Assembly (NCBI GenBank): GCA_021784835.1
Contig: JAJYHI010000085.1
Span: 1 to 55,408, forward strand
From: a bacterium
GTDB lineage: Bacteria > SZUA-79 > Acidulodesulfobacterales > Acidulodesulfobacteraceae
Direction: 5' to 3'
DNA: 55,408 nt
The notes under the pieces were generated by a model that was not told the origin of the DNA, did no database searches, and was given only the letters and a program-made list of their open reading frames with translations. The translations under genes and the position numbers were made by a program. Below are positions 1 through 9,365 of the stretch, one piece after another. Every line of letters starts with the position of its first letter. The first letter of the stretch is position 1.

Positions 1-126
1 GATAAAAGAATTTATTCATTAAACCTTATACGAAAAGAGCTTTTAAGCCTTATTTCTCAGTGCGAAGTAAAAAAAACGGGCAAAGGCGATTGCCCGATGC
101 TAAACGTTTTAAAATTTCAAAGATAA
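1..126 (+). CDS. MerR-family metal regulator, C-terminal tail (partial)
   Basis: Frame 1 is open from the window edge and gives 41 residues before TAA at 124-126. The tail has a leucine-rich helix, then a Cys (ISQCEVKK) and a second Cys in GDCPMLNVL. That Cys...CP-hydrophobic-L pattern is typical of the metal-binding C-terminus of MerR-type heavy-metal regulators (CueR, ZntR, MerR), where the two cysteines bind metal. The DNA-binding domain lies outside the window. It is followed by a divergent set of membrane genes, and a mercuric reductase with a MerR-type promoter lies about 7 kb away, so it could be that promoter's regulator; this link is inference. An unrelated regulator with a similar tail cannot be excluded. 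Confidence 0.55.
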   Translation, partial: DKRIYSLNLIRKELLSLISQCEVKKTGKGDCPMLNVLKFQR

Positions 127-196
127 AATAAATTTAAATAAATATATATTTAACGTAAATTTAAAAATTATTATAATTAATTTTGGAGGACAACAA

Positions 197-661
197 ATGT
201 ATTTAAATATTTTATTATATATTTACTCTTTATGTTTATCGATTTTTTTCGGTTCAAGTATATTTATAGGCTATATAGCCGCGCCGTATATCTTTAAAAC
301 GCTAAAATCGAGACACGAAGCCGGCAATATGGTAGGCACCCTTCTAGGCAAATTTTCAATACTCGGATATATTACTCAGGGTGTAATGATATTCGCCGGC
401 TATATATTATACGCAAAAAATGATGCCGTATTAAGCATCTTCGTTCTTCCTTTAATAATACTTATTATACTGCTGTTTTCCGAAAACTTCATTTCTAAAA
501 AATTAAATATTTTGAAACAACAAATGGGCTCAATAGACGAAACGCCGCAAGACGACCCGAAAAGAAAAGGATTTAACAGTCTGCATAAGTGGTCTATAAA
601 ACTGTTTTTACTTAACGAACTGCTTTGCCTGCCATTATTTTACTTAATATTAATTAAATAA
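197..661 (+). CDS. DUF4149/TMEM205-like integral membrane protein
   Basis: A 154-residue, very hydrophobic protein with about four membrane segments: near residues 5-28, 50-72, 78-94 and 135-153. The last segment follows a conserved-looking LHKWS stretch (FNSLHKWSIKLFLLNELL), which resembles the DUF4149 pattern of a small-residue/His loop before the final helix. A good ribosome binding site (GGAGGA) lies 8 bases before ATG 197. The function of the family is unknown. It lies between a MerR-type regulator tail and a TSUP transporter on the same strand, so a role in metal or sulfur stress is possible, but the sequence does not show one. Confidence 0.6.
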   Translation: MYLNILLYIYSLCLSIFFGSSIFIGYIAAPYIFKTLKSRHEAGNMVGTLLGKFSILGYITQGVMIFAGYILYAKNDAVLSIFVLPLIILIILLFSENFISKKLNILKQQMGSIDETPQDDPKRKGFNSLHKWSIKLFLLNELLCLPLFYLILIK

Positions 662-737
662 TTTCATAGTTTGGCTAACAAATTCAAGCAATAATTATTT
701 TGCGCTATAAATTGAATACTCGCAGAAGAATATAAAT

Positions 738-1637
738 ATGTATTATTCTTTAAATCCGATTTTTATATATTTCACGCTTTTTATAACCGCTCTTTTAGTA
801 GGAATCGTCGGAAATGCTATAGGCATCGGGGGCGGGATATTATTAGTTCCGTTTTTTATATTCTATATGCATTTATCGCCGTTAGAATCAAGCGGTTTGT
901 CTCTTCTTACAATAATGATAAGCACTGCCGGAGGTTCATACATTTTTTACAAAGACGCAGCTTTAGACAAGCATCTTTTTATAATGGTTTTAATTCCTGC
1001 GTTAATAGGCATTATAGCAGGTTCAATTTTAAGCAATTACATTCCAACAAACCAATTTAAATGGATTTTTTCGATAATAGTAATAGGCATAGGAATATTT
1101 TCTCTGATTGCGACAAAAAAACAGGCGGCAATTAAAACTAATTATTCCGATAAACAAGCTGAAGATACGTTAAATAATAGTAAAATAAAAAGTAAAGGTT
1201 ATTTTAGCGGGCATATTAGAAAAAAACATAAAGAAACGAATGGAACAACATATGATTATGAAATAAAAAGCCCTCTTGCAATAAATGTTTTTTCCTTAAT
1301 CGCCGGATTAGTTTCTGGATTTATAGGAATCGGCATAGGGGGAATAACGGGAACTTTTTTGACTGCCGTTGAGCAGATACCGCCAAGAATTGCATTTTCA
1401 ACTATAATATCGATTATGGCGATAATTTCTTTAATCGGAGGACTAATTCATTTTTACTACATTAAAAACCCTTTTAACCTTGCGGTTTATATTATACCAT
1501 TAGGAATAGGTGCATTAATCGGCTCTAAAGCCGGAGCTTATATTTCAAAAAATTCCGCAGCTAAAACATTGAGAATTTATCAAGGTACGTTTATAATTAT
1601 ACTCGGCATTTTAATGTTTGCGGTTTCGGTTATTTAA
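738..1637 (+). CDS. TSUP-family (TauE/SafE) membrane transporter
   Basis: A 299-residue inner-membrane protein of the TauE/SafE (TSUP) family, which exports or imports small sulfur or organic anions such as sulfite, sulfoacetate or taurine. The internal duplication typical of the family is visible: GIGGGILLVPFFI near residue 30 and GIGIGGITGTFLTAVEQIP near residue 200. Each half has about four membrane helices. Between them is a charged cytoplasmic loop (about residues 130-175, KHKETNGTTYDYE). The length is normal for the family. The substrate cannot be read from the sequence. The ribosome binding site before ATG 738 is weak. Confidence 0.85.
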   Translation: MYYSLNPIFIYFTLFITALLVGIVGNAIGIGGGILLVPFFIFYMHLSPLESSGLSLLTIMISTAGGSYIFYKDAALDKHLFIMVLIPALIGIIAGSILSNYIPTNQFKWIFSIIVIGIGIFSLIATKKQAAIKTNYSDKQAEDTLNNSKIKSKGYFSGHIRKKHKETNGTTYDYEIKSPLAINVFSLIAGLVSGFIGIGIGGITGTFLTAVEQIPPRIAFSTIISIMAIISLIGGLIHFYYIKNPFNLAVYIIPLGIGALIGSKAGAYISKNSAAKTLRIYQGTFIIILGILMFAVSVI

Positions 1638-1736
1638 TGAAATTGTTTAAATTATTATAATAAATAAATCTTGCATAATATACGTATTATCAATTATTAA
1701 TATATATATATTATTTAATATTAAGGGGATAATGTA

Positions 1737-2567
1737 ATGTCAAGGATTTTATTTTTGCGCCTGTTAATAGGAATATTCGGTATTTTGTTTATAGTTCTCA
1801 CATTTTGGTTAGGCGCATATTTCCATTTAAACGTTTCCACAAAAATAGTAATCGTATTGGCTTTTGCATTAGCCGCTATCCTTGCGGAAATTGTAATAGC
1901 CATCGATAATCTTGAAAAAAGATTAAAAGCGGCTTTTCCGTCGCTGGAGCTTCCCCTCAGGGAACAAATCGCAATTAATGAAACTATATTGTTGTATAAT
2001 AAACTCAAAAAGAAAAAATCGGATATTCCGACTAAAATAGCTATAGAAGATTTTGAAAAAATTCATATCCTCTTAAAACAGGCTGAAAAAGGCGGAGATT
2101 TTATTTTTCACGATATTTACGCCGCTAAATTAATTGTATTGAAAGAATTAAAACCAGGGCAGTCGTTTAAGGTTGCAAGCAATCTTATAGAACCGTTTTA
2201 TTGGGGATACGGCAAGGATGTTACCGAACATACGCAACAAAATTACAGGCAGGCAAAAAGAGGCGTTCATATCGAACGAATATTTATTTTAAAGAATGAG
2301 GACGATTTTACCAAAATGAAAGAAATTATGGAGGAACAAGCAAAAAACAATATTAATGTATTTTACGTTTTTCAAAACGAATTAGATAAAATGCTGCCGT
2401 ATGCCAGTTTTGCAATATCCGAAGAATTATCTATAGGGATAATTTCACATAGGGAAGATTTATTGGGAAAAATCACTATCACGTCTAATAGCCAAATAAT
2501 CACTGAACTTGCCTGGCAATTTGATATTATTAAAAAACAATCAAAGAAGTTAAATTTTGCAAAATAA
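1737..2567 (+). CDS. Unassigned membrane-anchored protein with cytoplasmic domain
   Basis: 276 residues. I do not recognise the family with confidence. Two hydrophobic segments (about residues 5-28 and 34-56) form an N-terminal hairpin. A lysine-rich helical stretch follows (about 85-100), then a soluble alpha/beta domain to the end. The soluble part contains NYRQAKRGVHIERIFIL, a long helix, then NNINVFYVFQNELD. A helix plus GV-x-IxRIF strand of this kind recalls the PLD-like effector domains of some regulators, but no HKD catalytic motif is present. AAGGGGATA upstream of ATG 1737 serves as the ribosome binding site. It is convergent with the formate dehydrogenase gene, 30 bases apart. Confidence 0.6.
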   Translation: MSRILFLRLLIGIFGILFIVLTFWLGAYFHLNVSTKIVIVLAFALAAILAEIVIAIDNLEKRLKAAFPSLELPLREQIAINETILLYNKLKKKKSDIPTKIAIEDFEKIHILLKQAEKGGDFIFHDIYAAKLIVLKELKPGQSFKVASNLIEPFYWGYGKDVTEHTQQNYRQAKRGVHIERIFILKNEDDFTKMKEIMEEQAKNNINVFYVFQNELDKMLPYASFAISEELSIGIISHREDLLGKITITSNSQIITELAWQFDIIKKQSKKLNFAK

Positions 2568-2597
2568 CCGCATTTTGGATTGAAGTTAAATCTTATT

Positions 2598-5570
2598 TTA
2601 GCTTATAGCTTTTTTTATAGCGGTTTTAAAAGTGCTTTCGTCGCAGGCGTAAATTTCAAAAAGTTTTTTGCGTAAAAACGGCTCCCAGTATTTATTAACG
2701 TGGTTTTGAATTTCTTCCGCCGCAATTTCGGGGGGATACGGAGCAAAAATCCTGCAGATGTCTAAAAACATCGATTTAATTTCTTCGTCCCCTTTAAATA
2801 AAGGATTATAATTCCTTGAAGCAAAAGGCGTGTCGGCTTTGCTTATAGAAACCGCAGTTACTTTATATTCTGGAGTTTCTGTTGACCAGTCGGCATATTC
2901 GCTGGTTAAAACGTTGGTTTTTAGTTCCGGAAAGTGAAAAGTGGTGGCAACTACTCCTTTCATAACTCTTTTGCTGATTTTTGCGTGAAGCGTAACCGAA
3001 CCTTTTTTGCTTTTTACGGCAACTAAACTGCCGTCTTCTATTAATAACTTTTCGGCATCTTCTTGGGAAATTTCCAATATGTCCTGCCCATACCATAAGC
3101 TGTTAAAACTTCTGCGGGTATTATTTGAACAGTTATACTGGTAAAGATTTCTTACGGTCGTTAAAATAAAAGGATATTCTTCCGATATAGCATCTTTGGA
3201 ACCGATATGTTTCGTAATAGAAAACCTGCCTTCCCCTCTTACGAACTTCTCTGTGTGTAAAATAGGCGTACCTTGCGGATTTTCGGAATTGACTGGCCAC
3301 TGGACAGAGCCTTTATTATCCAGCAATTCATAGCTGAGTCCCGAAAACTGCGGCGTAGTAATTGCAATTTCATCCATTATTTCCGCAGGATTATAATAGT
3401 ACATGTTATAACCCAGTGATTTTGAAAGTCCTGCTATTACCTGCCAGTCCTGCAAACCGGCTAAGGGTTCTATTACTTTTCTTACCCTCTGCATCCTCCT
3501 TTCCCAGTTTGTAAAAGTGCCGTCTTTTTCTAAAAAGGATGAGCCGGGGAGTATGGCATGAGCGTATTCGGCAGTGACGGTTTTAAACAGATCGTGAACG
3601 ACTACAGTATCCATATTTCTTAAAGATTCTATTATTCTGTTTGAGTCGGGGTCGGTTTGAACGATGTCTTCTCCCATAATATATATGCCTTTAAATCTGC
3701 CGTCCAATCCGCCCCTTAGCATATCGGGAAGCCTCATGCCGGGTACATCGTCCAATTTTACGTTCCATATTCGTTCAAATAAAGTCCTCGACTTTTCGTC
3801 GGAAATATGTCTGTAACCTGGCAGGGTCGAAGGCTCCGCTCCCATGTCCGCCGCTCCCTGAACGTTGTTCTGCCCTCTTAAAGGAGAGACGCCCGTGCCT
3901 TGTCTGCCGATATTTCCCGTCGCCATAGCTAAATTCGCTATTGCAAGAACTCCGGTAGAACCCTGCAGATGTTCGGTTACGCCGAGACCGTAAAAAATAG
4001 ATGCGGCTGACGCTTCCGCATAAAGCCGGGCAGCTCCCTCGATATATTCAACAGGAACGCCGCTAATTTTCGACGCGGTTTCCGGAGAGTTCGATTCGTC
4101 AAGTATAAAATCAGCCCACAACTTAAAGGATTCTTCGTCGCACCTTGAATCTATAAAATCTTTTTTAATTAAACTTTCTTTTAAAATAAAATGCGCCATA
4201 GAATTAAGAAGCATTACGTTGGTTCCGGGAAGCGGTCTTAAATGATAACGCGCAGCTATGTGGGGCGATTTTGCAACCTCCGTTTTCCTTGGGTCTATTA
4301 CTATAAGTTTTGCTCCGGAACGTCCTGCCTGCCTGATAAAAGAACCCACTACCGGATGGGCTTCCGTGGGATTGGAACCAATTACCATTATAACGTCCGA
4401 ATGTAAAACCGAACTTAAATCCTGCGTTCCGGCGCCGGTTCCAAAAGCTACGCCAAGGCCGTAACCCGTAGGCTGATGGCATACCCTTGCGCATGTGTCT
4501 ATGTTGTTGTTATGAAAAACCGCCCTTACAAGTTTTTGCATTAAGTAGTTTTCTTCGTTTGTACATCTCGACGAACTGATTGCGCCTACAGCATTAGTTC
4601 CGTATTTAAGTTGTACATTTTTAAATCTTTCGGCGATAAAGCTAAAGGCTTCTTCCCACGAAACCTCCCTGAAAGGCAAATCTATATTTTCCCTTATAAG
4701 CGGGCGCTTAAGCCTATCCGCGCTTTTGACGTAGCCGAAAGAAAACCTGCCTTTAATGCAGGAGCGTCCGAAGTTTGAAAGGCTATCGTCGGCAGGAACG
4801 GCCCTAATAATGTTATCTCCTTTCGTTTCTATGTTAAACGAACATCCGACGCCGCAGTAACCGCATGTAGTTCCGGTACTTTTAAAAGGCTTGCCGTAAT
4901 CCGCTATTCCTTTTTCGATAAGCGCGCCCGTAGGACATGCTTTTACGCAGGCGCCGCAAGAAACGCATTCGGAGTCGAAAAAGCTGTTTTCTTTGCCCCA
5001 GCCTGCTTTTATTACGGACTTAAAACCTCTTCCGGAAACGGTAAGGGCAAAATTACCTTGAATTTCTGCGCAAGCCCTGACGCACCTTGCGCAGACTACG
5101 CATCTTTTAGGGTCAAATAAAAAATATGGATTTGAATCGTCGACGGGCAGATTTAAATGGCTTTTACCCCTGAATCTTATTCCGTTTAATCCGAAATAAG
5201 ATGCCGCAGTTTGAAGTTCGCAAAGACCGTTTTTAAAACATGTCAGGCAGTCGTTCGGATGGTCGGACAGATAAAGTTCCATTAAAGTCTTTTTTAAAGA
5301 AAAAAGTTCGTCGGAAACGGTCTTAATTTTCATGCCGTCTTCGGCATATAAGGAACAAGCCGCAAAATATCCTTTTCTTCCTTCTACTATAACTCCGCAA
5401 AGCCTGCATGAACCGTATGGCAATAAATCTTTATAATCGCAAAGCGCCGGAATATATATACAGTTTTGTTTAGCTGCACGAAGCACGGTAATCCCTTTTT
5501 CCGCTTTAACGGTTTTACCGTCAATTTCTATCGTTATTTTTTCGGAATTATTTTCTTTTTCGCCGTTCAT
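2598..5570 (-). CDS. fdsA: NAD-type formate dehydrogenase catalytic subunit with fused FdsD-like tail
   Basis: A 990-residue molybdo enzyme that oxidises formate to CO2. Domains in order: a plant-type 2Fe-2S domain (C44, C55, C58, C72); a His-Cys 4Fe-4S site (H104, C108, C111, C117); two ferredoxin 4Fe-4S clusters (C157/160/163/167 and C202/205/208/212); and a molybdopterin domain with its own 4Fe-4S site (C236, C239, C243, C271). The Mo ligand is Cys364 in ARVCHQP, so selenocysteine is not used. The C-terminus (about 915-990) carries A-x2-I-x2-HVNKYWEPFLRKKL, which matches the small delta subunit FdsD that is normally a separate gene. There is no Tat signal, so the enzyme is cytoplasmic. The start lies 2 bases after the NuoEF-like gene ends, indicating an operon. 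Confidence 0.9.
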   Translation of the reverse strand: MNGEKENNSEKITIEIDGKTVKAEKGITVLRAAKQNCIYIPALCDYKDLLPYGSCRLCGVIVEGRKGYFAACSLYAEDGMKIKTVSDELFSLKKTLMELYLSDHPNDCLTCFKNGLCELQTAASYFGLNGIRFRGKSHLNLPVDDSNPYFLFDPKRCVVCARCVRACAEIQGNFALTVSGRGFKSVIKAGWGKENSFFDSECVSCGACVKACPTGALIEKGIADYGKPFKSTGTTCGYCGVGCSFNIETKGDNIIRAVPADDSLSNFGRSCIKGRFSFGYVKSADRLKRPLIRENIDLPFREVSWEEAFSFIAERFKNVQLKYGTNAVGAISSSRCTNEENYLMQKLVRAVFHNNNIDTCARVCHQPTGYGLGVAFGTGAGTQDLSSVLHSDVIMVIGSNPTEAHPVVGSFIRQAGRSGAKLIVIDPRKTEVAKSPHIAARYHLRPLPGTNVMLLNSMAHFILKESLIKKDFIDSRCDEESFKLWADFILDESNSPETASKISGVPVEYIEGAARLYAEASAASIFYGLGVTEHLQGSTGVLAIANLAMATGNIGRQGTGVSPLRGQNNVQGAADMGAEPSTLPGYRHISDEKSRTLFERIWNVKLDDVPGMRLPDMLRGGLDGRFKGIYIMGEDIVQTDPDSNRIIESLRNMDTVVVHDLFKTVTAEYAHAILPGSSFLEKDGTFTNWERRMQRVRKVIEPLAGLQDWQVIAGLSKSLGYNMYYYNPAEIMDEIAITTPQFSGLSYELLDNKGSVQWPVNSENPQGTPILHTEKFVRGEGRFSITKHIGSKDAISEEYPFILTTVRNLYQYNCSNNTRRSFNSLWYGQDILEISQEDAEKLLIEDGSLVAVKSKKGSVTLHAKISKRVMKGVVATTFHFPELKTNVLTSEYADWSTETPEYKVTAVSISKADTPFASRNYNPLFKGDEEIKSMFLDICRIFAPYPPEIAAEEIQNHVNKYWEPFLRKKLFEIYACDESTFKTAIKKAIS

Positions 5571-5572
5571 TA

Positions 5573-7351
5573 TTATATAATTTCATTCTTAAAATAAGTT
5601 AAAAGGCTCTTTACAGGCATATGAACGCCTGCTCCGAAAGCGCACAAAGACAAATATTTCATAGAATCAAGAATTTCGTCTATTATTGTTAAATTCTCTT
5701 CCGTATTTTGTTTCTTTAAAACTCTATCAAGCAGTTCTTTCAGCCGTACCGTTCCTATTCTGCATGGAGCGCATTTTCCGCACGATTCGTCGATAAAAAA
5801 ATCCAAAGCATTTAACAGCCTGTATTTAAAATCGGTTTCGCCGCCGAAAACTACGACTCCTCCGTGTCCAAGCAGTCCGTTTTTTTCCGAAACGCTTTCA
5901 TATGACAGATTTAAACTTAAAAACTTTTCGTTTAAAGGAAAGTAAGCGCCGAGAGGTCCTCCTACCTGAACTGCTTTGGCATTAACATCGGCTTCCGCAA
6001 GTTCTAAAAGTTCTTTCAATGTCACTCCGAATGGAATCTCAAAAATTCCCGGATTTTTAACCGCTCCCGAAACCTGAAAAGGCATAGTACCTTTAGAATT
6101 TTCCGTACCTAAAGATAGGAAGTATTCTAAATTAGAATTACCTTTAAGAATATAAACGGCATAAGCAAACGTCAATACGTTATTAATAACGGTGGGCTTC
6201 CCGTATAAGCCGCTGACCGCCGGCACAGGCGGCCTCTGCCTTACCGTTGCTCTTTTATTTTCTATGCTTTCCATAAGAGCGGTTTCTTCGCCGCAGACGT
6301 AACTTCCTGCTCCGGTTATTAAATCGATATTAAATCTAAAGCCTGAACCTAAAATATCGCTGCCGAGATAGCCGCCGTCTTTCAATAAAGCGAGGACGCT
6401 TTCGATTATCGACTTAGCCGCCGCATATTCCGCCCTTAAATAAATATAGCCGTATTCTGCGCCCGTTATTAATCCGGCTATAATTATTCCTTCTATAACT
6501 GACGCAGGGTCGCTTTCAAGAATAATCCTGTCGGCATAAGCGCCGGAATCGCCTTCGTCTGCATTGCATATTATATATTTAACGTCGGATTTTTCTTTAA
6601 ACACCGTTTCCCATTTAATACCTGCGGGAAATCCCGCTCCTCCCCTGCCTCTGAGTTTCGACTGTTTTAGTTCGTTAATTAATAATAATTTTCCTTCGTC
6701 CCCTTTAGATTTAATTTCTTCTATGACTCTCCTTAATGTCTTAAATCCGTCGTCGTTATTTAAATAATCGCTCACGGACAAAGGATTTATATATCCGCAC
6801 CTTTTAAATATAAGAGATTTGACCGGTGCTTCTTTTTTTACGACGTCAGTAGCTTTAAGTTCGGCAGGTTCTTTTAATTTATTGGAATCAAAGGTTTTAA
6901 TAATTTTATCGAAAACCTCTGGATTTACTTTTTCGTAAAGTATGCCGTCCACCTCTACTGCGGGGGAGGCGGCGCAATGTCCGAAACAATAAACATAATC
7001 CAAAAAATATTTTCCGTCGGGACTGTATTTGCCAAAATCCAGATTTAAGCTTGCTTTTATATGCTCTATTAATTGTTTTGAACCGGATGCTTCGCAGCTT
7101 TCGGACCGGCAGACGACTATTTTACGATAAATATAGCCGACTTCGGCATCCGTTTTATAATTCCTGAAAAAGCTAAGAAAACCGTAAACTTCGGCTTTAG
7201 AGATATTGAGGTTTTCAGCCGTCTGCAGCAGGGCTTCTTCGGGTATATAACCCAGCTCTTTGTTTATGCCGTTCAATATATAAAACAAAGAACCCTGCCT
7301 GCCTTTAGCTTCTTCGGTCAAACGCAAAATCAATTTATCCGTCTTTTCCAT
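5573..7351 (-). CDS. fdsB: NuoE-NuoF fusion diaphorase subunit of formate dehydrogenase (FdsG+FdsB)
   Basis: A 592-residue electron-transfer subunit that passes electrons from formate to NAD+ through FMN. The N-terminal part (about 1-150) is a NuoE/FdsG thioredoxin-like 2Fe-2S domain with CX4C (C81, C86) and CX3C (C122, C126). After a short linker, the NuoF domain shows GRGGAGFPAGIKW (FMN/NADH site) and NADEGDSGA, then the SCGKCAPCRIGT 4Fe-4S site (C524, C527, C530, with C570). Fusions of this kind are known in HoxF-type proteins. It is first in a two-gene operon with the catalytic subunit. No strong Shine-Dalgarno sequence precedes ATG 7351. A complex I subunit pair is an alternative, but the downstream gene supports formate dehydrogenase. 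Confidence 0.88.
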   Translation of the reverse strand: MEKTDKLILRLTEEAKGRQGSLFYILNGINKELGYIPEEALLQTAENLNISKAEVYGFLSFFRNYKTDAEVGYIYRKIVVCRSESCEASGSKQLIEHIKASLNLDFGKYSPDGKYFLDYVYCFGHCAASPAVEVDGILYEKVNPEVFDKIIKTFDSNKLKEPAELKATDVVKKEAPVKSLIFKRCGYINPLSVSDYLNNDDGFKTLRRVIEEIKSKGDEGKLLLINELKQSKLRGRGGAGFPAGIKWETVFKEKSDVKYIICNADEGDSGAYADRIILESDPASVIEGIIIAGLITGAEYGYIYLRAEYAAAKSIIESVLALLKDGGYLGSDILGSGFRFNIDLITGAGSYVCGEETALMESIENKRATVRQRPPVPAVSGLYGKPTVINNVLTFAYAVYILKGNSNLEYFLSLGTENSKGTMPFQVSGAVKNPGIFEIPFGVTLKELLELAEADVNAKAVQVGGPLGAYFPLNEKFLSLNLSYESVSEKNGLLGHGGVVVFGGETDFKYRLLNALDFFIDESCGKCAPCRIGTVRLKELLDRVLKKQNTEENLTIIDEILDSMKYLSLCAFGAGVHMPVKSLLTYFKNEII

Positions 7352-7514
7352 CTGGCTAAAATATTTATTTTTTACTCTCTTATTTTTATAGCAAGAATAA
7401 TAATATAATTATATAACATAAATGCGTGAAAGTGTCGTTTAGGTAAGCATGACTATCGGAAAGTATTTAAACGCTTCTTAAGATGATTTAAAATGATTCT
7501 ATTAAAAAACAAGG

Positions 7515-7545
7515 ATTATACTCCTTAAAATTTAAGGAGTATAAT
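7515..7545 (-). terminator. Near-perfect palindrome, likely merA terminator
   Basis: Two 15-base arms (7515-7529 and 7531-7545) are exact reverse complements around a single base. On the minus strand the palindrome lies about 65 bases past the merA stop and is followed by TTGTTTTTT, as expected for an AT-rich Rho-independent terminator. Because it also lies about 165 bases upstream of the formate dehydrogenase operon, a dimeric repressor operator is an alternative. Confidence 0.5.
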
Positions 7546-7609
7546 ATCATAAATAAAAGCGATTGTAAACTTAGCATGTAAACCCAAAACTTGCAACATA
7601 ATTATTTAT

Positions 7610-9310
7610 TTACGCGCAACAGCTGAGTTTGCTGACGTCTTTCGTAAATGTTTGAGCCGCTAACTTAAGTCCTTCCGCCATAGTAGGATAAACGCCTATT
7701 TCTTCGCCTATCTGCTGAATAGTGTAAGCGTTTTGAAGATAAACGCTTGCCTGCTGAATAGTTTCCGACGAGTTATGCGCAACCATATGGACGCCTAAAA
7801 CCCTGCCGGTTTTTTTATCGGCTACCATCTTTATTACTCCGTCGGTTTTAAAAATAGACCTTGCTTTTGGAACGTATTCTACGGGAAAAACGGTTTTTAT
7901 TACTTCGTATCCCGCTTTGAGCGCCGCTTCTTCGGTCAATCCTACGGACGACACTTCCGGATCAGTAAATATCGTATGGGCAACCGCAGAATAATCGACT
8001 TTTAAATGTTTCGCGTGCAACATATTTTCTGCGGCAATTTTTCCGTCGTAAGCCGCCGTCGTAACTAACCTCGTTAAACCGGTAACGTCGCCGCAGGCAT
8101 AAATATCAGGATTAGCCGTTTGTAATTCGTCGTTCACTTTTACGAAGCCGTATTCGTCGGTTTCCGCACCGACGACGTTTAAATTCAAACCGTCGGTATT
8201 GCCAATAACTCCGGTCGCCATTAAAAATTCGTCGAAATTTATATTTTTAATACCTGCTTCGGTCTTAATTTCTGCAAATTTTTTGCCGTTCTCTTTATAA
8301 AGCCTGCTAATTTTTGAATTCAGTAAAAATTCTATTCCTTCCTTTTTTAGAATTTCTATAAGCGATTCCGAAATTTCGGGCTCTTCGTTAAGCAAAATCC
8401 TGTCTGAACGCCCTATCACTACGACTCTTGAACCGAACCTTCTAAACATCTGCGCAAATTCGAGAGATACAGCCCTTGTACCCAGTATTAATAGAGTTTC
8501 GGGCAGATAATCTAATTTTAAAATCTCTTCATTCGTTATATATCCTACTTCTTCTAAGCCTTCGATATTTATTATCTGGTTTTTTGAACCTGTTGCTATA
8601 ATAAACTTTTCCGAAGTAATATTGAAAGATTTTTTATTTTTATCGTTTGGAATGACATTTACTGAATTTTTTGACGCAAAACTTCCTCTGCCTTCTATAA
8701 ATGTAATATTGCCGTAACCTTTTAATACGTTATAATATTTCATTTCCCTGAGCTCGTCGAGAAGTTCGGTTTTAACTTTTATAAGTTCTTTTACGTCAAT
8801 GCGCCCCTGTTTTGTTTCTATGCCTTTAAATTTGTTGTTTATCGGTTCGTAATATATTCTGGCGGCTTCCAAAAGATGTTTCGACGGAACGCATCCTCTG
8901 TTAAGGCATGTGCCGCCTATAATCCAGTTTTCGATAACGCAAACTTTTTTGCCTTCGTCGGCAAATTTAATAGCGGCGGAAAATGCGGCGGAACCTCCCC
9001 CTATTACTATCAAATCGTAATCGTAATTATGGTTTTTTTCGGCACTATTGCCGGTTTCCGTTCCGCTTGCTTCTAATTCGGCTTCCGAAACATTGACGGC
9101 TTCATGCGATAACGGTTTGTATCCGGCATTTTCTATGCTTTTTTTAATATCTTCGACCTTTATATCGTCCGCCGCTAAAATTAAACTTTCTTTTTTAGCT
9201 AAAGACGTATCTACTTTAATAACTCCTCTTACTTTATTTACCGCTTTATTTAAAGACGTAACGCAGTGTTCGCAGGTCATACCTTCGACGTTAATTTTAA
9301 TCTTTTTCAT
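7610..9310 (-). CDS. merA: Mercuric reductase with N-terminal HMA domain
   Basis: A 566-residue flavoprotein that reduces Hg(II) to volatile Hg(0) with NADPH in the cytoplasm. The N-terminal heavy-metal-associated domain has GMTCEHC (C13, C16). A linker leads to the FAD-binding GGGSAA motif and the redox-active pair in GGTCLNRGCVPSK (C135, C140). The C-terminus ends LSCCA, the paired cysteines (564, 565) that hand Hg(II) to the active site and set MerA apart from other disulfide reductases. AAAAGGAG lies before ATG 9310. No merT, merP or merB is adjacent, so mercury uptake must rely on other genes. A MerR-type promoter lies just upstream (separate entry). Confidence 0.93.
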   Translation of the reverse strand: MKKIKINVEGMTCEHCVTSLNKAVNKVRGVIKVDTSLAKKESLILAADDIKVEDIKKSIENAGYKPLSHEAVNVSEAELEASGTETGNSAEKNHNYDYDLIVIGGGSAAFSAAIKFADEGKKVCVIENWIIGGTCLNRGCVPSKHLLEAARIYYEPINNKFKGIETKQGRIDVKELIKVKTELLDELREMKYYNVLKGYGNITFIEGRGSFASKNSVNVIPNDKNKKSFNITSEKFIIATGSKNQIINIEGLEEVGYITNEEILKLDYLPETLLILGTRAVSLEFAQMFRRFGSRVVVIGRSDRILLNEEPEISESLIEILKKEGIEFLLNSKISRLYKENGKKFAEIKTEAGIKNINFDEFLMATGVIGNTDGLNLNVVGAETDEYGFVKVNDELQTANPDIYACGDVTGLTRLVTTAAYDGKIAAENMLHAKHLKVDYSAVAHTIFTDPEVSSVGLTEEAALKAGYEVIKTVFPVEYVPKARSIFKTDGVIKMVADKKTGRVLGVHMVAHNSSETIQQASVYLQNAYTIQQIGEEIGVYPTMAEGLKLAAQTFTKDVSKLSCCA

Positions 9311-9365
9311 GTTTTTCTCCTTTTACTTAAGTTAAGATACAACTTCATTATACTCATTAATAATT

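Noticed and set aside
3400..4500. Selenocysteine codon in the formate dehydrogenase
   Set aside because: The ligand position in ARVCHQP is an ordinary Cys codon and there is no in-frame stop.
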